Positions 8,344 through 16,953 are shown, counted from the stretch's first letter. The stretch is DNA of 64,000 nucleotides from Siphonodentalium dalli (GCA_032622095.1 CP136061.1:169203107-169267106); one strand, 5' to 3'. Numbers and translations are program-made. The notes: generated from the sequence alone by a model not told the origin.

Positions 8344-10235
8344 CAGGCAAAGAGAAAAAGCCTTCAGAACGTGGAAGCTCCATTATAAGTAGAGAGGGTA
8401 AGGCACAACCAAGTTGTAGAACTTATAGCCTGGAGGACGAAGAGTTCAATGCATCGATGTTCAATGTTGACTCTGACCAAACAGGTAGTGAGTTCAAAGA
8501 AGTTGTGAGCAAGCCCGGGAACGAGGTAGGTACATCAAAACGCCCTAGCCCAATGGTGAAGCTGGACGATGCATCGTTATCCGATGCTCAGCCGGCTTAC
8601 CAGGTGGATAGGGACATGAGTGGGCCTATCTTGATATCTGCCAACGAAAGAAATAAGTGGAGTAGACCAGAACCCAGGAAGGAACCGATAGGTGACGCGA
8701 GGGACGAAATACCCACGACTGGTAGGGAGGTAGAGCAAGTCGAAGAAAACTCGTGGAAGGGTGACGACGAAATCCTATCGGAAGAGAAATGCGAATGGAT
8801 CATGCCAGCGAACAGCATGAGTGAGCCCCCTAGTCAAAGAAAGGCTGAGATTGAAGAGATTGAGAACTCGGAGGATCACGATGAAACAGATCTAGTAGAT
8901 CCTCCGGATATGGGAATAGCTCAGCCTGGCGAACCATCTCCGGGTACGCTGAACAACGAAGAGGAAACCGTTGAAGTGACGATCCAACAAGTAAGGGGAA
9001 CCATGCTGTACATCCCAGTAGAGATCAATGGGAGCAGATTGAATGCCGTTGTTGATAGTGGTGCAGAAGTAACCATCGTATCGGATAAGGCTTTCAAGAG
9101 GCTGGAGAAACCACCTGACATCCAGAAAAAGGCGAAGATGCATACGGCAGGCAGGAATTTATGCATGAATGCGTGGATCACCCAGCCGACCAACTTGCTA
9201 TTAGGGGGAAAAACATACAGCCACCCCTTATATGTTGCTCCCGTGGGCGATGATATGCTGTTGGGGTTGGATTTCATGAAGAAACATTCTGCCCGTATAA
9301 ACCTAGACCGGGATATTATCGAATTGGGAGGAATCACTATCAAAATGGAACGCTTAGGGGATGCTGCCCATGATGGACAAATCCAAGTACGAGTTTCCAA
9401 GGCGACCGTGGTACCTCCAGGTCAGGTGTGCTTGTGCCAGGGTGTCATGGCCGAAAATCTCAAACCATACATCCTGGAAGGAACGGAGCATCCTAGTATC
9501 ATCATTCCGAGAACTGTTCACAGTGCCGGGAAAACCCCAGTGATCTGTCTCGTCAACACTTCAGAGAGATATATTAAATTCAAGCGAGGGCAAGTTATCA
9601 CCGCAGCATCTGAGGTGGAAGTATTGCGCTGTGACGGCGGCGCCAGTGTATCAGCAGTGCGAGTCGGAACAGAACCGTACAAAATCCCAGAACATCTGAT
9701 GGATTTATACAATCGTTCAGCGGAAAATTTAGAGGCAAGCCAGCAGGACGCTCTGGCTCAACTCATAAGTGAGTACGCTGATGTTTTCGCAATAGACGAA
9801 TATGATCTGGGGAACTTCACGGCAATGGAACACACTATTGATACCGGGGATGCTCGGCCCATTCAAATGAACCTCCGCCGAACACCCGTGGCTTTTGTCA
9901 ATGAAGAAAAACAGCTGTTGGACAAAATGCTGAGAGCCGGCGTGATTGAACCCAGCACTTCAGAATGGGCAGCTGCACCAGTACTGATCCGGAAACGGGA
10001 CGGCAGTATTCGCTGGTGCCTCGACTACCGCGGTCTGAACTCGGTGACTAAAAAAGATGTCTGGCCCATTCCCCTGTTCTCAGAATGTGTGGATTTGTTA
10101 AGCCAGAAACAGTATTTTAGCCATCTGGATGGAAATTCTGCGTATTCCCATTCGAGAAGAAGACCGCCACAAGACTGCTTTCCTAACAAAATACGGGACC
10201 TTCAATCACGTCCAACTCGCTTTCGGTCTTTGTAA
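8289..10235 (+). CDS. Pol segment 1: aspartic protease and N-terminal reverse transcriptase
   Basis: The frame is entered by the -1 shift at 8286-8292; its first internal ATG is at 8457. Counting from 8457, residues 1-180 are acidic and unstructured, the retropepsin active site is D200-S-G-A, and the second protease motif is MLLGLDF at about 267-273. Reverse transcriptase begins at about residue 480 with the conserved LD.M..AGVI.PS..EWA.P region and CLDYRGLN, reaching the first catalytic Asp in FSHLD (D558, codon 10128-10130). The frame then goes out of register at about 10144 and ends at 10235 in unrelated residues. The usual aromatic-Gln residues just after the catalytic motif are missing at the break. 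Confidence 0.85.
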   Translation, partial: KRERVVHRGLETTRIKEGPGKEKKPSERGSSIISREGKAQPSCRTYSLEDEEFNASMFNVDSDQTGSEFKEVVSKPGNEVGTSKRPSPMVKLDDASLSDAQPAYQVDRDMSGPILISANERNKWSRPEPRKEPIGDARDEIPTTGREVEQVEENSWKGDDEILSEEKCEWIMPANSMSEPPSQRKAEIEEIENSEDHDETDLVDPPDMGIAQPGEPSPGTLNNEEETVEVTIQQVRGTMLYIPVEINGSRLNAVVDSGAEVTIVSDKAFKRLEKPPDIQKKAKMHTAGRNLCMNAWITQPTNLLLGGKTYSHPLYVAPVGDDMLLGLDFMKKHSARINLDRDIIELGGITIKMERLGDAAHDGQIQVRVSKATVVPPGQVCLCQGVMAENLKPYILEGTEHPSIIIPRTVHSAGKTPVICLVNTSERYIKFKRGQVITAASEVEVLRCDGGASVSAVRVGTEPYKIPEHLMDLYNRSAENLEASQQDALAQLISEYADVFAIDEYDLGNFTAMEHTIDTGDARPIQMNLRRTPVAFVNEEKQLLDKMLRAGVIEPSTSEWAAAPVLIRKRDGSIRWCLDYRGLNSVTKKDVWPIPLFSECVDLLSQKQYFSHLDGNSAYSHSRRRPPQDCFPNKIRDLQSRPTRFRSL

Positions 10236-10683
10236 CGCGCCAAGTTGCTATTCCAGGGCCATGAGCCTTGTGCTCCAGGGGTTAAACTGGAATATAGCAT
10301 TGGCATTCTTAGACGACGTTCTGGTGATGGCGTCGGATTTTTCTAGCCACGTCGTCAACCTTAAGAGGGTCCTGGAAAGATTCCGGAAATACCAACTCCG
10401 CCTAAAACCCAAAAAGTGTGGCTTGTTTCAAAGAAAAACAGAATTCTTGGGGCGAACGATAGACGGCCAGGGCATGACGATGACAGATGCCTCCTGCAAG
10501 GTCATCGAGGAGTGGCCGACCCCTCGAAATAGCAAGGACGTAGAAAGATTTTTGGGATTGGCAGGATACCACAGAATGTTCGTAAAGAACTTCTCGAAGC
10601 TCGCCGCCCCCTACACCAGCTCACAGGGAAGAATCCAAAATTTGAATGGGGTTACGAGCAAGAAGAGGCTTTCCTTGCCTTAA
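10129..10683 (+). CDS. Pol segment 2: C-terminal reverse transcriptase (palm and thumb)
   Basis: Genuine coding resumes at about 10144 in this frame. Conserved blocks are KTAF.T..G.F...Q..FGL.NAP, the catalytic FLDD pair (codons 10312-10317), GL.L...KC.F....EFLG, and the connection-type F.GLAGY.R.F. The polymerase core is thus readable apart from the break in motif A. Sequence becomes non-homologous after the C run at 10607-10611; the last ~25 residues are out of frame. Confidence 0.85.
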   Translation: MEILRIPIREEDRHKTAFLTKYGTFNHVQLAFGLCNAPSCYSRAMSLVLQGLNWNIALAFLDDVLVMASDFSSHVVNLKRVLERFRKYQLRLKPKKCGLFQRKTEFLGRTIDGQGMTMTDASCKVIEEWPTPRNSKDVERFLGLAGYHRMFVKNFSKLAAPYTSSQGRIQNLNGVTSKKRLSLP

Positions 10684-10694
10684 GAGAAGCCCTT

Positions 10695-11024
10695 ATGACA
10701 CCCCCGGTTCTTGCTCTACCGACAATAGAGGACCCATTCATACTGGATACGGATGCCTCGGACGGGGCGATAGGCGCAGAGCTAATCCAAGTCCAGGAAG
10801 GGGTGGAGAAAGTCATTGCGTATGGAAGCATATCTTTGAGTCGTGAGCAAAAGAACTATTGCACGACTCGTAAAGAATTACTGGCCGTGGTATTTTTCGC
10901 CAGGACGTTCCGGCACTATTTGCTGGGGCGACCTTTTGTGGTGCGAACTGACCACGCCAGCCTGACATGGCTCCTACGCTTCAAGCACCCCAAGGCCAGA
11001 TTGCACGATGGCTGGAAGAACTGA
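10695..11024 (+). CDS. Pol segment 3: RNase H (N-terminal part)
   Basis: This frame carries the Ty3/gypsy RNase H hallmarks: LDTDASDGAIGA (first Asp), SR.Q.NY.TTRKELLAVV (catalytic Glu), and RTDHASLTWL (next Asp). The frame continues upstream without an ATG to the break at 10607-10611. It goes out of register at the C run 10988-10991, and the last ~12 residues are spurious. RNase H removes genomic RNA from the RNA:DNA hybrid during reverse transcription. Confidence 0.85.
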   Translation: MTPPVLALPTIEDPFILDTDASDGAIGAELIQVQEGVEKVIAYGSISLSREQKNYCTTRKELLAVVFFARTFRHYLLGRPFVVRTDHASLTWLLRFKHPKARLHDGWKN

Positions 11025-11530
11025 GCCAATACCAAATGACGATTAAGCATCGCCCAGGAGCGCGTCATCAAAACGCAGACGCAATATCACGCCTAGTGGA
11101 TGAAGATCCTTGTCATTGTTTCAAGGCAGGGGTGATATTAGAAGATTTGACCTGTGGTGGGTGCAAATACTGCCAAAGGGCAGAAGAGAAATGGGGAGCA
11201 TTCATTGACTCGGTGGATGACGTGATCCCCTTGGCTCAAGTCAGGGCACAGTCCATAAACTTGGAGCACCAAGTTATGGACGTGACGTGTCCCATGCTGT
11301 GGCATGGAAATAAGGGAACTTACCTTAATTCCCGATTGGGGTTCGGAACTAGGATCCCACCCTACCGTGACCTGTGTTGCGAAAGTGACAAATGGGGAGG
11401 AAATCTCCCACCAAGTTGGGGTAGGTGTTGCGAGAGCGACAATAGGGGAAGTTCAAGGGAACCCCGAATCCGGGTTAATAAAGGTAAGTGCGACCGACTT
11501 AGGAAAAGTCCATTTTATCGGTTCCATTGA
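10967..11530 (+). CDS. Pol segment 4: end of RNase H and linker
   Basis: Real coding begins at about 10992 with the sequence following the C-run break, including the conserved end of RNase H, HRPGA.H.NADAISR, which supplies the last catalytic Asp. A Cys-rich linker follows (CHCF, then CGGCKYC at about 11152-11172), possibly a small metal-binding knuckle. The frame loses plausible coding character near 11286-11330, where it overlaps the integrase frame; the region after that looks like a shadow. Confidence 0.7.
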   Translation: MAPTLQAPQGQIARWLEELSQYQMTIKHRPGARHQNADAISRLVDEDPCHCFKAGVILEDLTCGGCKYCQRAEEKWGAFIDSVDDVIPLAQVRAQSINLEHQVMDVTCPMLWHGNKGTYLNSRLGFGTRIPPYRDLCCESDKWGGNLPPSWGRCCESDNRGSSREPRIRVNKGKCDRLRKSPFYRFH

Positions 11531-13094
11531 CATACCCCATATGGAAATTAATACGGTGAGTCAGGTCGTGGCAGACGCATGCCCTCTTCAACTGTATATG
11601 GCTGACGACCTGAAAGAAGCACAAGGCGAGGACGTGGATTTACACAAGATGAGAGAGGGAGTACTCTGGATGATAAACAGACAAGAGCAGACAGTCAGAG
11701 TTCTTCCTTGGAATTTGCAAGGTGAAGCGATAAGAGTGTGCCACGATTTACCAGCATCAGGGCACCAAGGGATGGAAAGAACGTTGGAAAGAGCTAAACA
11801 GAATTTCACGTGGTACCACATGTCAGAAAGCGTCCGCCAATATGTTTCGGGGTGTCAACAGTGCAATGCAAGTAAGAAGTTGAACCGAAAAGCAAAGAAC
11901 CCCATGATTATGTTTCATTCAGGTTACCCCATGGAGAGAGTTCATCTAGACTTTCTGGGACCGCTCCCAGCCACGGATCGTGGCAATGAGCATATCCTGG
12001 TGATGGTCGATCAATTCACTAAATGGGTGGAATGCGTACCGTTACCTAACCAGACTGCGGAAACGACTGCCCAGGCAGCCGTGAACGAGTTTTTTACTAG
12101 GTTCGGGTACCCGTTCCAAATATTTACTGACCAGGGTGCCAATTTCCAAAGTAAATTGTTTACGGCACTATGTGACCTGATGAAGATACATAAGACCAAA
12201 ACTACAGCCTATAGACCATCGGCGAATGGGCAATGTGAGAATCACAACAAGACCTTGATGGCAGCTGTTAGATGCTTTGTGGAGAAATGCCCAAATCAAT
12301 GGGACAAGTACGTTTCTCAGATAGCTGGGGCACTACGGTCATCTGTGAATCGATCCACAGGATTCACGCCGAACAAATTAATGTTGGGGAGGGAAGTGAA
12401 CCATCCAGCTGCATTGATGTTCGGAGATCCCAGCCCGGGAGAAGAAGAAGTCCACGAGTATCTGAAGGTCTTGAGTACGAATATCCGTGAGGCTCACGAT
12501 ATAGCAAGAAAAACTCTGGTAACCACGCAGAAGAAAATGAAGCGAGATTATGACACCAAAATATTACAGAAGGTATACCATCCTGGGGAATTAGTGTATA
12601 TTTTGGACACAGCCGTCATAAAGGGAAAACCCAAGAAGCTTCAGCCGGTACGGAAAGGTCCGGGAATTGTGGTTGACCAGATAACACCCTTCTTGTATAA
12701 AGTGAAGTTGCAAAAGGCCCAATTCGTCACTAATCACGACAAGATGAAGCTATGCCGGAACCGGGAAATCCCACCTTGGCTGAAGACCTTTGTGGATAAT
12801 GGGTTCAGCTTGGGGGAGGTTGTGGATAGTTATTCATCAGTCCTAAAGGGTAAAGGGAAAAAGGTGAGTCCGGACTGGCAGGGGCCGAAGATTATCACTC
12901 AGAAATTATCACCTTTTCTGTACGAGGCAAAAGACCAAACCATCGTTAGTCGTCTTCTGCCTGACCGACTAAGAAAACACAAAGGTAAGATGCCGACATG
13001 GATAAAAGCCATCCGCAAGGAACTACCCATTTTGGGAACCAAGACGCGCTCCGAATATTGTTTCTGTAGAAATCGGACAAAGGAACATTTATGA
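11304..13094 (+). CDS. Pol segment 5: integrase with two GPY/F-like modules
   Basis: 596 codons. The N-terminal zinc-binding HHCC uses H147, H154, C184 and C187. The catalytic core is D216, D276 and E312, with exactly 35 residues between the last two, the canonical DD35E. After the core, residues about 441-492 form a GPY/F-like module (KGPGIVVDQITPFLYKVK) and 515-568 form a second, diverged copy (QGPKIITQKLSPFLYEAK); both end in a P.W(L/I)K motif. The frame then enters a PHD finger (YCFC at 585-588) that is cut by a frame break at 13088-13090. Integrase inserts the cDNA into host chromatin, and its C-terminus often selects the target. Confidence 0.9.
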   Translation: MEIRELTLIPDWGSELGSHPTVTCVAKVTNGEEISHQVGVGVARATIGEVQGNPESGLIKVSATDLGKVHFIGSIDIPHMEINTVSQVVADACPLQLYMADDLKEAQGEDVDLHKMREGVLWMINRQEQTVRVLPWNLQGEAIRVCHDLPASGHQGMERTLERAKQNFTWYHMSESVRQYVSGCQQCNASKKLNRKAKNPMIMFHSGYPMERVHLDFLGPLPATDRGNEHILVMVDQFTKWVECVPLPNQTAETTAQAAVNEFFTRFGYPFQIFTDQGANFQSKLFTALCDLMKIHKTKTTAYRPSANGQCENHNKTLMAAVRCFVEKCPNQWDKYVSQIAGALRSSVNRSTGFTPNKLMLGREVNHPAALMFGDPSPGEEEVHEYLKVLSTNIREAHDIARKTLVTTQKKMKRDYDTKILQKVYHPGELVYILDTAVIKGKPKKLQPVRKGPGIVVDQITPFLYKVKLQKAQFVTNHDKMKLCRNREIPPWLKTFVDNGFSLGEVVDSYSSVLKGKGKKVSPDWQGPKIITQKLSPFLYEAKDQTIVSRLLPDRLRKHKGKMPTWIKAIRKELPILGTKTRSEYCFCRNRTKEHL

Positions 13095-13216
13095 TTCAGT
13101 GTAACACCTGCGAAGAATGGTTTCATGGGCCTTGCGTGCGTATCTCCGAAGAAGACGCGAGACATCTGGATATTTACAGTTGTCGGAACTGCCTAAATCA
13201 AAGCGGAAAAACGTAG
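13056..13216 (+). CDS. PHD finger at the C-terminus of Pol (split by a frameshift)
   Basis: Reading YCFC in the integrase frame and MIQCNTCEEWFHGPC...CRNC in the next frame (ATG 13091 to TAG 13214-13216) gives a complete Cys4-His-Cys3 PHD pattern. Spacing and aromatic residues (Tyr before the first Cys, Met before the third Cys pair, Trp before the His) match PHD fingers of the CFP1/KDM7 type, which read H3K4me3. The two halves are separated by an apparent one-base loss in a T run (13088-13090). A reader domain here would parallel the chromodomain of chromovirus integrases. Confidence 0.8.
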
Positions 13217-13516
13217 GGTTGAGCGCGGTTCACTAAATCTCCGGACATGTTATCCCAGTGAATGCCTATCAGACTGGTAAAGCTTGTAACCAAAATTAGA
13301 TCCGTACGAGTTTATTGGTTAAGATAGGCTAGATGAAAATGTAACAGGTAATGCCTGATGCTATCATTTAAAGGGATATACGGAAATTAACCGGGGACCG
13401 GTAACGCCTAACAATCATTAATACGTCAAAATTACAATCTTATTTGATATACAGTATCAAGGAATAGCGGTGGAATGGGCCCTTAAAGCTTTTCAGGCTC
13501 GAACACACGAGGATTC

Positions 13517-13700
13517 CATCCATCTTCCAGTCTTCCGTCTTCCAGTCTTCCGTCTTCCAGTTGTCCGTCTTCCAGTCTTCCGTAGCCACGCGTCGTCCAT
13601 CCTCGCAAGTCTACAGTTTCCAGTCTTCCGCTGCCACAAGTCTGCAATCTTCTGCGGCCACAAGCCTTCCGTCTTCCAATCTTCTGCTGTCAACGTCTTC
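13517..13700 (+). repeat. CTTCC-rich minisatellite
   Basis: Repeats of about 15 bp built from cttccagtcttccgt, regular at 13525-13582 and decaying to about 13700. Short frames across it on both strands are consequences of the repeat. Confidence 0.75.
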
Positions 13701-13784
13701 GGTTGTCAAACGTCTTTCAACTGCTCACAGCACATAATATATGTTGGCTTCACAAATTTATGTTCGGAGCACGTAACGTAACGA

Positions 13785-14162
13785 CCAACCTTCTTGAAAT
13801 CTTCAACCGTCAGTATCTTCGAAGAAAACCAACCTTCTTGAAATCTTCAAGCGTCAGTATCTTCGAAGAAAATCAACCTTCTTGAAATCTTCAAGCGTCA
13901 GTATCTTCGAAGAAAATCAACCTTCTTGAAATCTTCAAGCGTCAGTATCTTCGAAGAAAATCAACCTTCTTGAAACCTTCCAGCTTCAGTATCTTCGAAA
14001 AAGATCAGCCTTCTTGAAAACGTCAATCATCAGTATCTTCAAAGAAGATCATCCAACATCGTGTTAAGTAATCTGCATCAGCATCAGTATCTTCAAAGAA
14101 GATCATCCAACATCTGGTTAAGAAATCTGCATCAGCATCAGTATCTTCAAAGAAGACCCTCC
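13785..14162 (+). repeat. 44-bp then 54-bp tandem repeat
   Basis: Six 44-bp units start at 13785 (second at 13829), each containing ccttcttgaaatcttca and cagtatcttcgaagaa. From about 14049 the unit grows to 54 bp (tcatccaacat ... gcatcagcatcagtatcttc) for two copies and then degenerates. The shared core cagtatcttc links both types. Confidence 0.85.
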
Positions 14163-14756
14163 AGTTCCCGTTAAGTAGAATACATCGGTGTCTTGAAAGA
14201 AGATCAGCTAATTTTCTGTTTAAACTGTTTAAAGTGACATTTAATCTGGACCATGTCTCTAAAGAAGATCGTCCACCTTCCGGTAAAAACTTATTGAAAT
14301 TCATATTGTTACCGGGATCATCATCTCGAGAAAAGATCAGTATCGGTGTCAGAATAGTCACTCATAGCTGAGGCGTTGTCCATCTCAAAGCTCAAGCTGA
14401 CCGCAGATCAGAGTTACACTTTCCCGTGGTTCATCAGTATCCAAATCTGCAGCGGTTTCAACAGACGGCAGGTTACTGAAATCTGGGCAGAAAGCTCCAA
14501 TGTTGGTTGTATGTCGATTGTGTTCCTGTCTGTAGTTTTGGAGGATAATGAGTTTGCAGATTGTAATGAATTATTGAAAATTGGTAGAGAAATATTCTAT
14601 ATTAAGTTGTCATAAGGAGGTAATTTTAATATCTCATCGTAATAGGTCTTTTCGGTTAGGCTATTGGTATTGTTCTTCTGTTTACACGGTTAAAAATGTT
14701 GCCGTCGTAATTCAATCTCTTGTTGGCACTGTATTTCCAAGATTGTTTTGATTACC

Positions 14757-14775
14757 TTGATCTCCATCTCCCTAG
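14757..14775 (+). promoter_or_regulatory. Candidate splice acceptor before the third gene
   Basis: A pyrimidine-rich stretch ends in ccctag at 14775, 30 bases before the ATG at 14805, and fits a 3' splice site. Together with the donor at 5603 it could make a spliced mRNA for the TatD gene. A tataaaat stretch at 14798-14805 overlaps the ATG and is too close to act as a TATA box for it. Confidence 0.4.
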
Positions 14776-14804
14776 TTCTTTGTAAAGGGTTTCCTCTATA
14801 AAAT

Positions 14805-16115
14805 ATGGACGTGGATAAGGAAAATATCAGCCCTAGGAGGGATTGGCGCCCAAAATTGTCTATCACGGAGAGGGTCCAGAAGGCATGTCGCAACCACTCG
14901 TTGATGGATGTCACCACCTTGTTCAATGAGATTGGGTTTGATGATAACCTGCACGCCCCTCAGATTGAGGATCTGACCCTGATGCAATATCGGCTCGCGG
15001 TGTACCAGAAAAACGCTCGATGGATCACGCGATGCAGACAAGATGCTAGACTATTTTTGGATGATACCTGGATAGATAACAAGCTTCCAAGTCTCGACGG
15101 AAAACAGAAAATTTCTCGCCAGCGCCCGGCTACAAGACGCCCTACTGAAACAGAAACCATAGATACGAGAGATCACACCACCGTCCTTTATGAACTCTCT
15201 TCCTCTCGAAGAAATGACACCGAGGTGAGAAATCCTTCATATTCTTCCCCGTCTTCCTCAGTAAAGCCACCGCCTTCCGCAGCATCATCTTCACAGTCAT
15301 CCGTACTGCTTAACCAGGAGCAGCCTCCTTCTTCCAGACCTTCCGGGCAGAGACCTGCCATTCCTTCTGCGTCGATGTCTTCTTCCTCGTTAGATCAACC
15401 GCTGCGACCACACTCCGAAGCCGAAAGGAACCGGTCTCGCTCACATCAAAGACAAAGTCATTCCTCTCATAGAGAATCTCGACAATCGCAGGGTGCATCT
15501 CGTGTAGATAGACGCCATTCACCACGCATTTCCAGAGACCATGGACGGCGGGACTCTAGGGCAACCATTCCCTATCGCCATTCTCCATTAAGGAAATATT
15601 CAATGCGCCACTCACCATATCCGAGATCTCAGGGGTCAGGGATGGCACAGCCTTATGAACAGCCCCTTCGAGAACGTCAATGTTCGGTCGCACCCTTTCG
15701 ATCACATCAGGGTAACATGTCATTGCAGAGATCAACGTCTTCTCCTTCTCGTAGGAATCCATCCAGTCTCGACTCGCGAGATATTGGGATTCCTTCAGCT
15801 CAGTCTTCTCGTAGGAATACGGCCAGTCTCGACTCCCGAGATATTGGGATTCCTTCGTCTCAGTCTTCTTCCCAGAAGAATCAGTCTCGTCTCGACTCCC
15901 GAGACATTGGGATTCCTTCATCTCAGTCTTCTTCCCAGAAGAATCAGTCTCGTCTCGACTCCCGAGACATTGGGATTCCTCCGTTTCAGTCTTCCCGGAT
16001 AGACTCGTCCCGTCTTGACTCCCAGGATAGTGGGGTCCATCCATCACCTTTCATCTTGCCGAATCCTCCCCGTCTCGAGGCTCTGAGGCTTCACCATTAT
16101 ATTCTTCTATTCTGA
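14805..16115 (+). CDS. Third gene, part a: Ser/Arg/Gln-rich N-terminal region
   Basis: 436 codons starting with MDVDKENISP, with A at -3 and G at +4. Residues 1-95 look folded: a short helical block with FNEIGFDDN, Q..DLTLMQYRLAVYQKNARW and RCRQDARLFLDD. Residues 110-300 are disordered, rich in Ser, Arg, Gln, Pro and RS/SR pairs. From residue about 320 there are tandem repeats built on LDSRDIGIPSSQSS. The last ~12 residues are out of frame, because the repeat loses 7 nt near 16074-16079, at a short direct repeat (ctcga); the proper frame continues in part b. No family name is recognised. It is probably the regulatory N-terminus of the TatD protein. Confidence 0.7.
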   Translation: MDVDKENISPRRDWRPKLSITERVQKACRNHSLMDVTTLFNEIGFDDNLHAPQIEDLTLMQYRLAVYQKNARWITRCRQDARLFLDDTWIDNKLPSLDGKQKISRQRPATRRPTETETIDTRDHTTVLYELSSSRRNDTEVRNPSYSSPSSSVKPPPSAASSSQSSVLLNQEQPPSSRPSGQRPAIPSASMSSSSLDQPLRPHSEAERNRSRSHQRQSHSSHRESRQSQGASRVDRRHSPRISRDHGRRDSRATIPYRHSPLRKYSMRHSPYPRSQGSGMAQPYEQPLRERQCSVAPFRSHQGNMSLQRSTSSPSRRNPSSLDSRDIGIPSAQSSRRNTASLDSRDIGIPSSQSSSQKNQSRLDSRDIGIPSSQSSSQKNQSRLDSRDIGIPPFQSSRIDSSRLDSQDSGVHPSPFILPNPPRLEALRLHHYILLF

Positions 16116-16280
16116 AGAATCCTCCTCGTCTCGAATCTCGAGGCTCTGAGGTTGCACCATTAAATAATTCTATTCTGAGGAATTCGCCCAATCTCGATTC
16201 TCGAGATTCTGAGGGCCCATCATCATATTCTTCTGTTCTGGGGAACCTACCCCGTCTCGAATCCCGAGATTCTGAGGTTT
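15765..16280 (+). repeat. Coding tandem repeat of about 60-66 bp in the third gene
   Basis: Units contain tctcgactc(c/g)cgaga followed by ttgggattcc or ttctgagg and a run of tcttct. They encode LDSRDIGIPSSQSS-type and later LESRDSEV-type peptides. They run across the frame break at about 16076, supporting the view that parts a and b were one gene. Confidence 0.8.
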
Positions 16281-16906
16281 CCAGTTTTAACGTCATGCCA
16301 TTAACTGGGGGAGCTACGACAGAGATCAATACCTCTGTTAATTCTACAGATTCTCGGGTAATTCTTCCCATGGAGTTACTGACTGAGGAAGTCAATTCTC
16401 TTCCTCCTTTGGTGACCTCTCTTGTTGAGCCAGGAGAGAAGCCGGTTAGCAAGAAAGTTCCACCTCGTAACGACACCAAGTGTCCTCTGTGCGGTCAACC
16501 GCCTAAGAAGATGAAACGGCATTGCATGGTCCATCATCTCCCTCAAACAGTCTGGGAATTTAGGACAGCAGATCAACCCCAACCGGAAGATTGGGAATTT
16601 CTTTTGCTCTTCCTTGCTAAACGTCTTAACTGTAGTCTCGCGGAGTTGATTGGAAAGTGTAATAACAGCTCCGTAAGGATGCCGTCTTCGAGCATCACAC
16701 CCGATTGCTTGACCATGATGGCAGAATTTCAGTCTTTTCTTCACACACAGTATGATTGGCCAGTGGTGGACAAGTTTTCTCTCCATCCCATTAACTCTGT
16801 GGCCGTGCTTCTGCACTGGAGACCTCTGCAATTTGCTACTCCAAATTCCCCTGGAGGGACAAGAGTTTTCGTAATCTTTGCCCAGGTCGCCTTTGCAATT
16901 TTGTAA
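16079..16906 (+). CDS. Third gene, part b: zinc-finger region
   Basis: This frame continues the repeat of part a; its first ATG is at 16295. Counting from that ATG, residues 61-83 hold a C2H2-type finger, CPLCGQPPKKMKRHCMVHH (C63, C66, H76, H80 or H81), followed by LP. About 100 residues of helical character follow (FLLLFLAKRLNCSLAELIG, LTMMAEFQSFLH, VAVLLHWRPLQF). A similar finger-plus-helical layout upstream of TatD occurs, to my recollection, in invertebrate TATDN2-like proteins. The frame loses coding character near 16843-16880, with one or more small indels, and part c continues the gene. Confidence 0.7.
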   Translation, partial: GSEASPLYSSILKNPPRLESRGSEVAPLNNSILRNSPNLDSRDSEGPSSYSSVLGNLPRLESRDSEVSSFNVMPLTGGATTEINTSVNSTDSRVILPMELLTEEVNSLPPLVTSLVEPGEKPVSKKVPPRNDTKCPLCGQPPKKMKRHCMVHHLPQTVWEFRTADQPQPEDWEFLLLFLAKRLNCSLAELIGKCNNSSVRMPSSSITPDCLTMMAEFQSFLHTQYDWPVVDKFSLHPINSVAVLLHWRPLQFATPNSPGGTRVFVIFAQVAFAIL

Positions 16907-16953
16907 CCAGATCTGGGAAAGCTCGACTGAACCAGCAGCATCTGACCGCTGAA

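Larger units (their letters stand above)
8289..13216 (+). pseudogene. pol gene, interrupted by five frame breaks
   Basis: All Ty3/gypsy pol domains are present in order but in shifting frames. Breaks lie near 10144 (8-nt loss in the reverse transcriptase, next to the first catalytic Asp), 10607-10611 (C run), 10988-10991 (C run), between 11286 and about 11330 (opposite direction), and 13088-13090 (T run, inside the PHD finger). Three of the five are consistent with single-base losses in homopolymers, a common long-read error, so some may be assembly artefacts. The reverse transcriptase break is not of that kind and removes conserved residues. As assembled, this copy cannot make full-length Pol. 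Confidence 0.85.
13217..14804 (+). other. Repeat-rich spacer between pol and the third gene
   Basis: About 1.6 kb without a recognisable gene. It holds two tandem-repeat blocks (13517-13700 and 13785-14162) and a degenerate continuation to about 14340. It ends with a pyrimidine-rich acceptor-like stretch before the third gene. The + strand is rich in CTTC, which opens spurious frames on both strands. Confidence 0.7.

Noticed and set aside
13470-13781. 103-codon frame with FRLPV-type repeats
   Set aside because: Translation of the CTTCC-rich minisatellite; no start context or family.
15556-16047. 163-codon minus-strand frame opposite the third gene
   Set aside because: Produced by the 60-66-bp coding repeat, whose period keeps several frames open on both strands.
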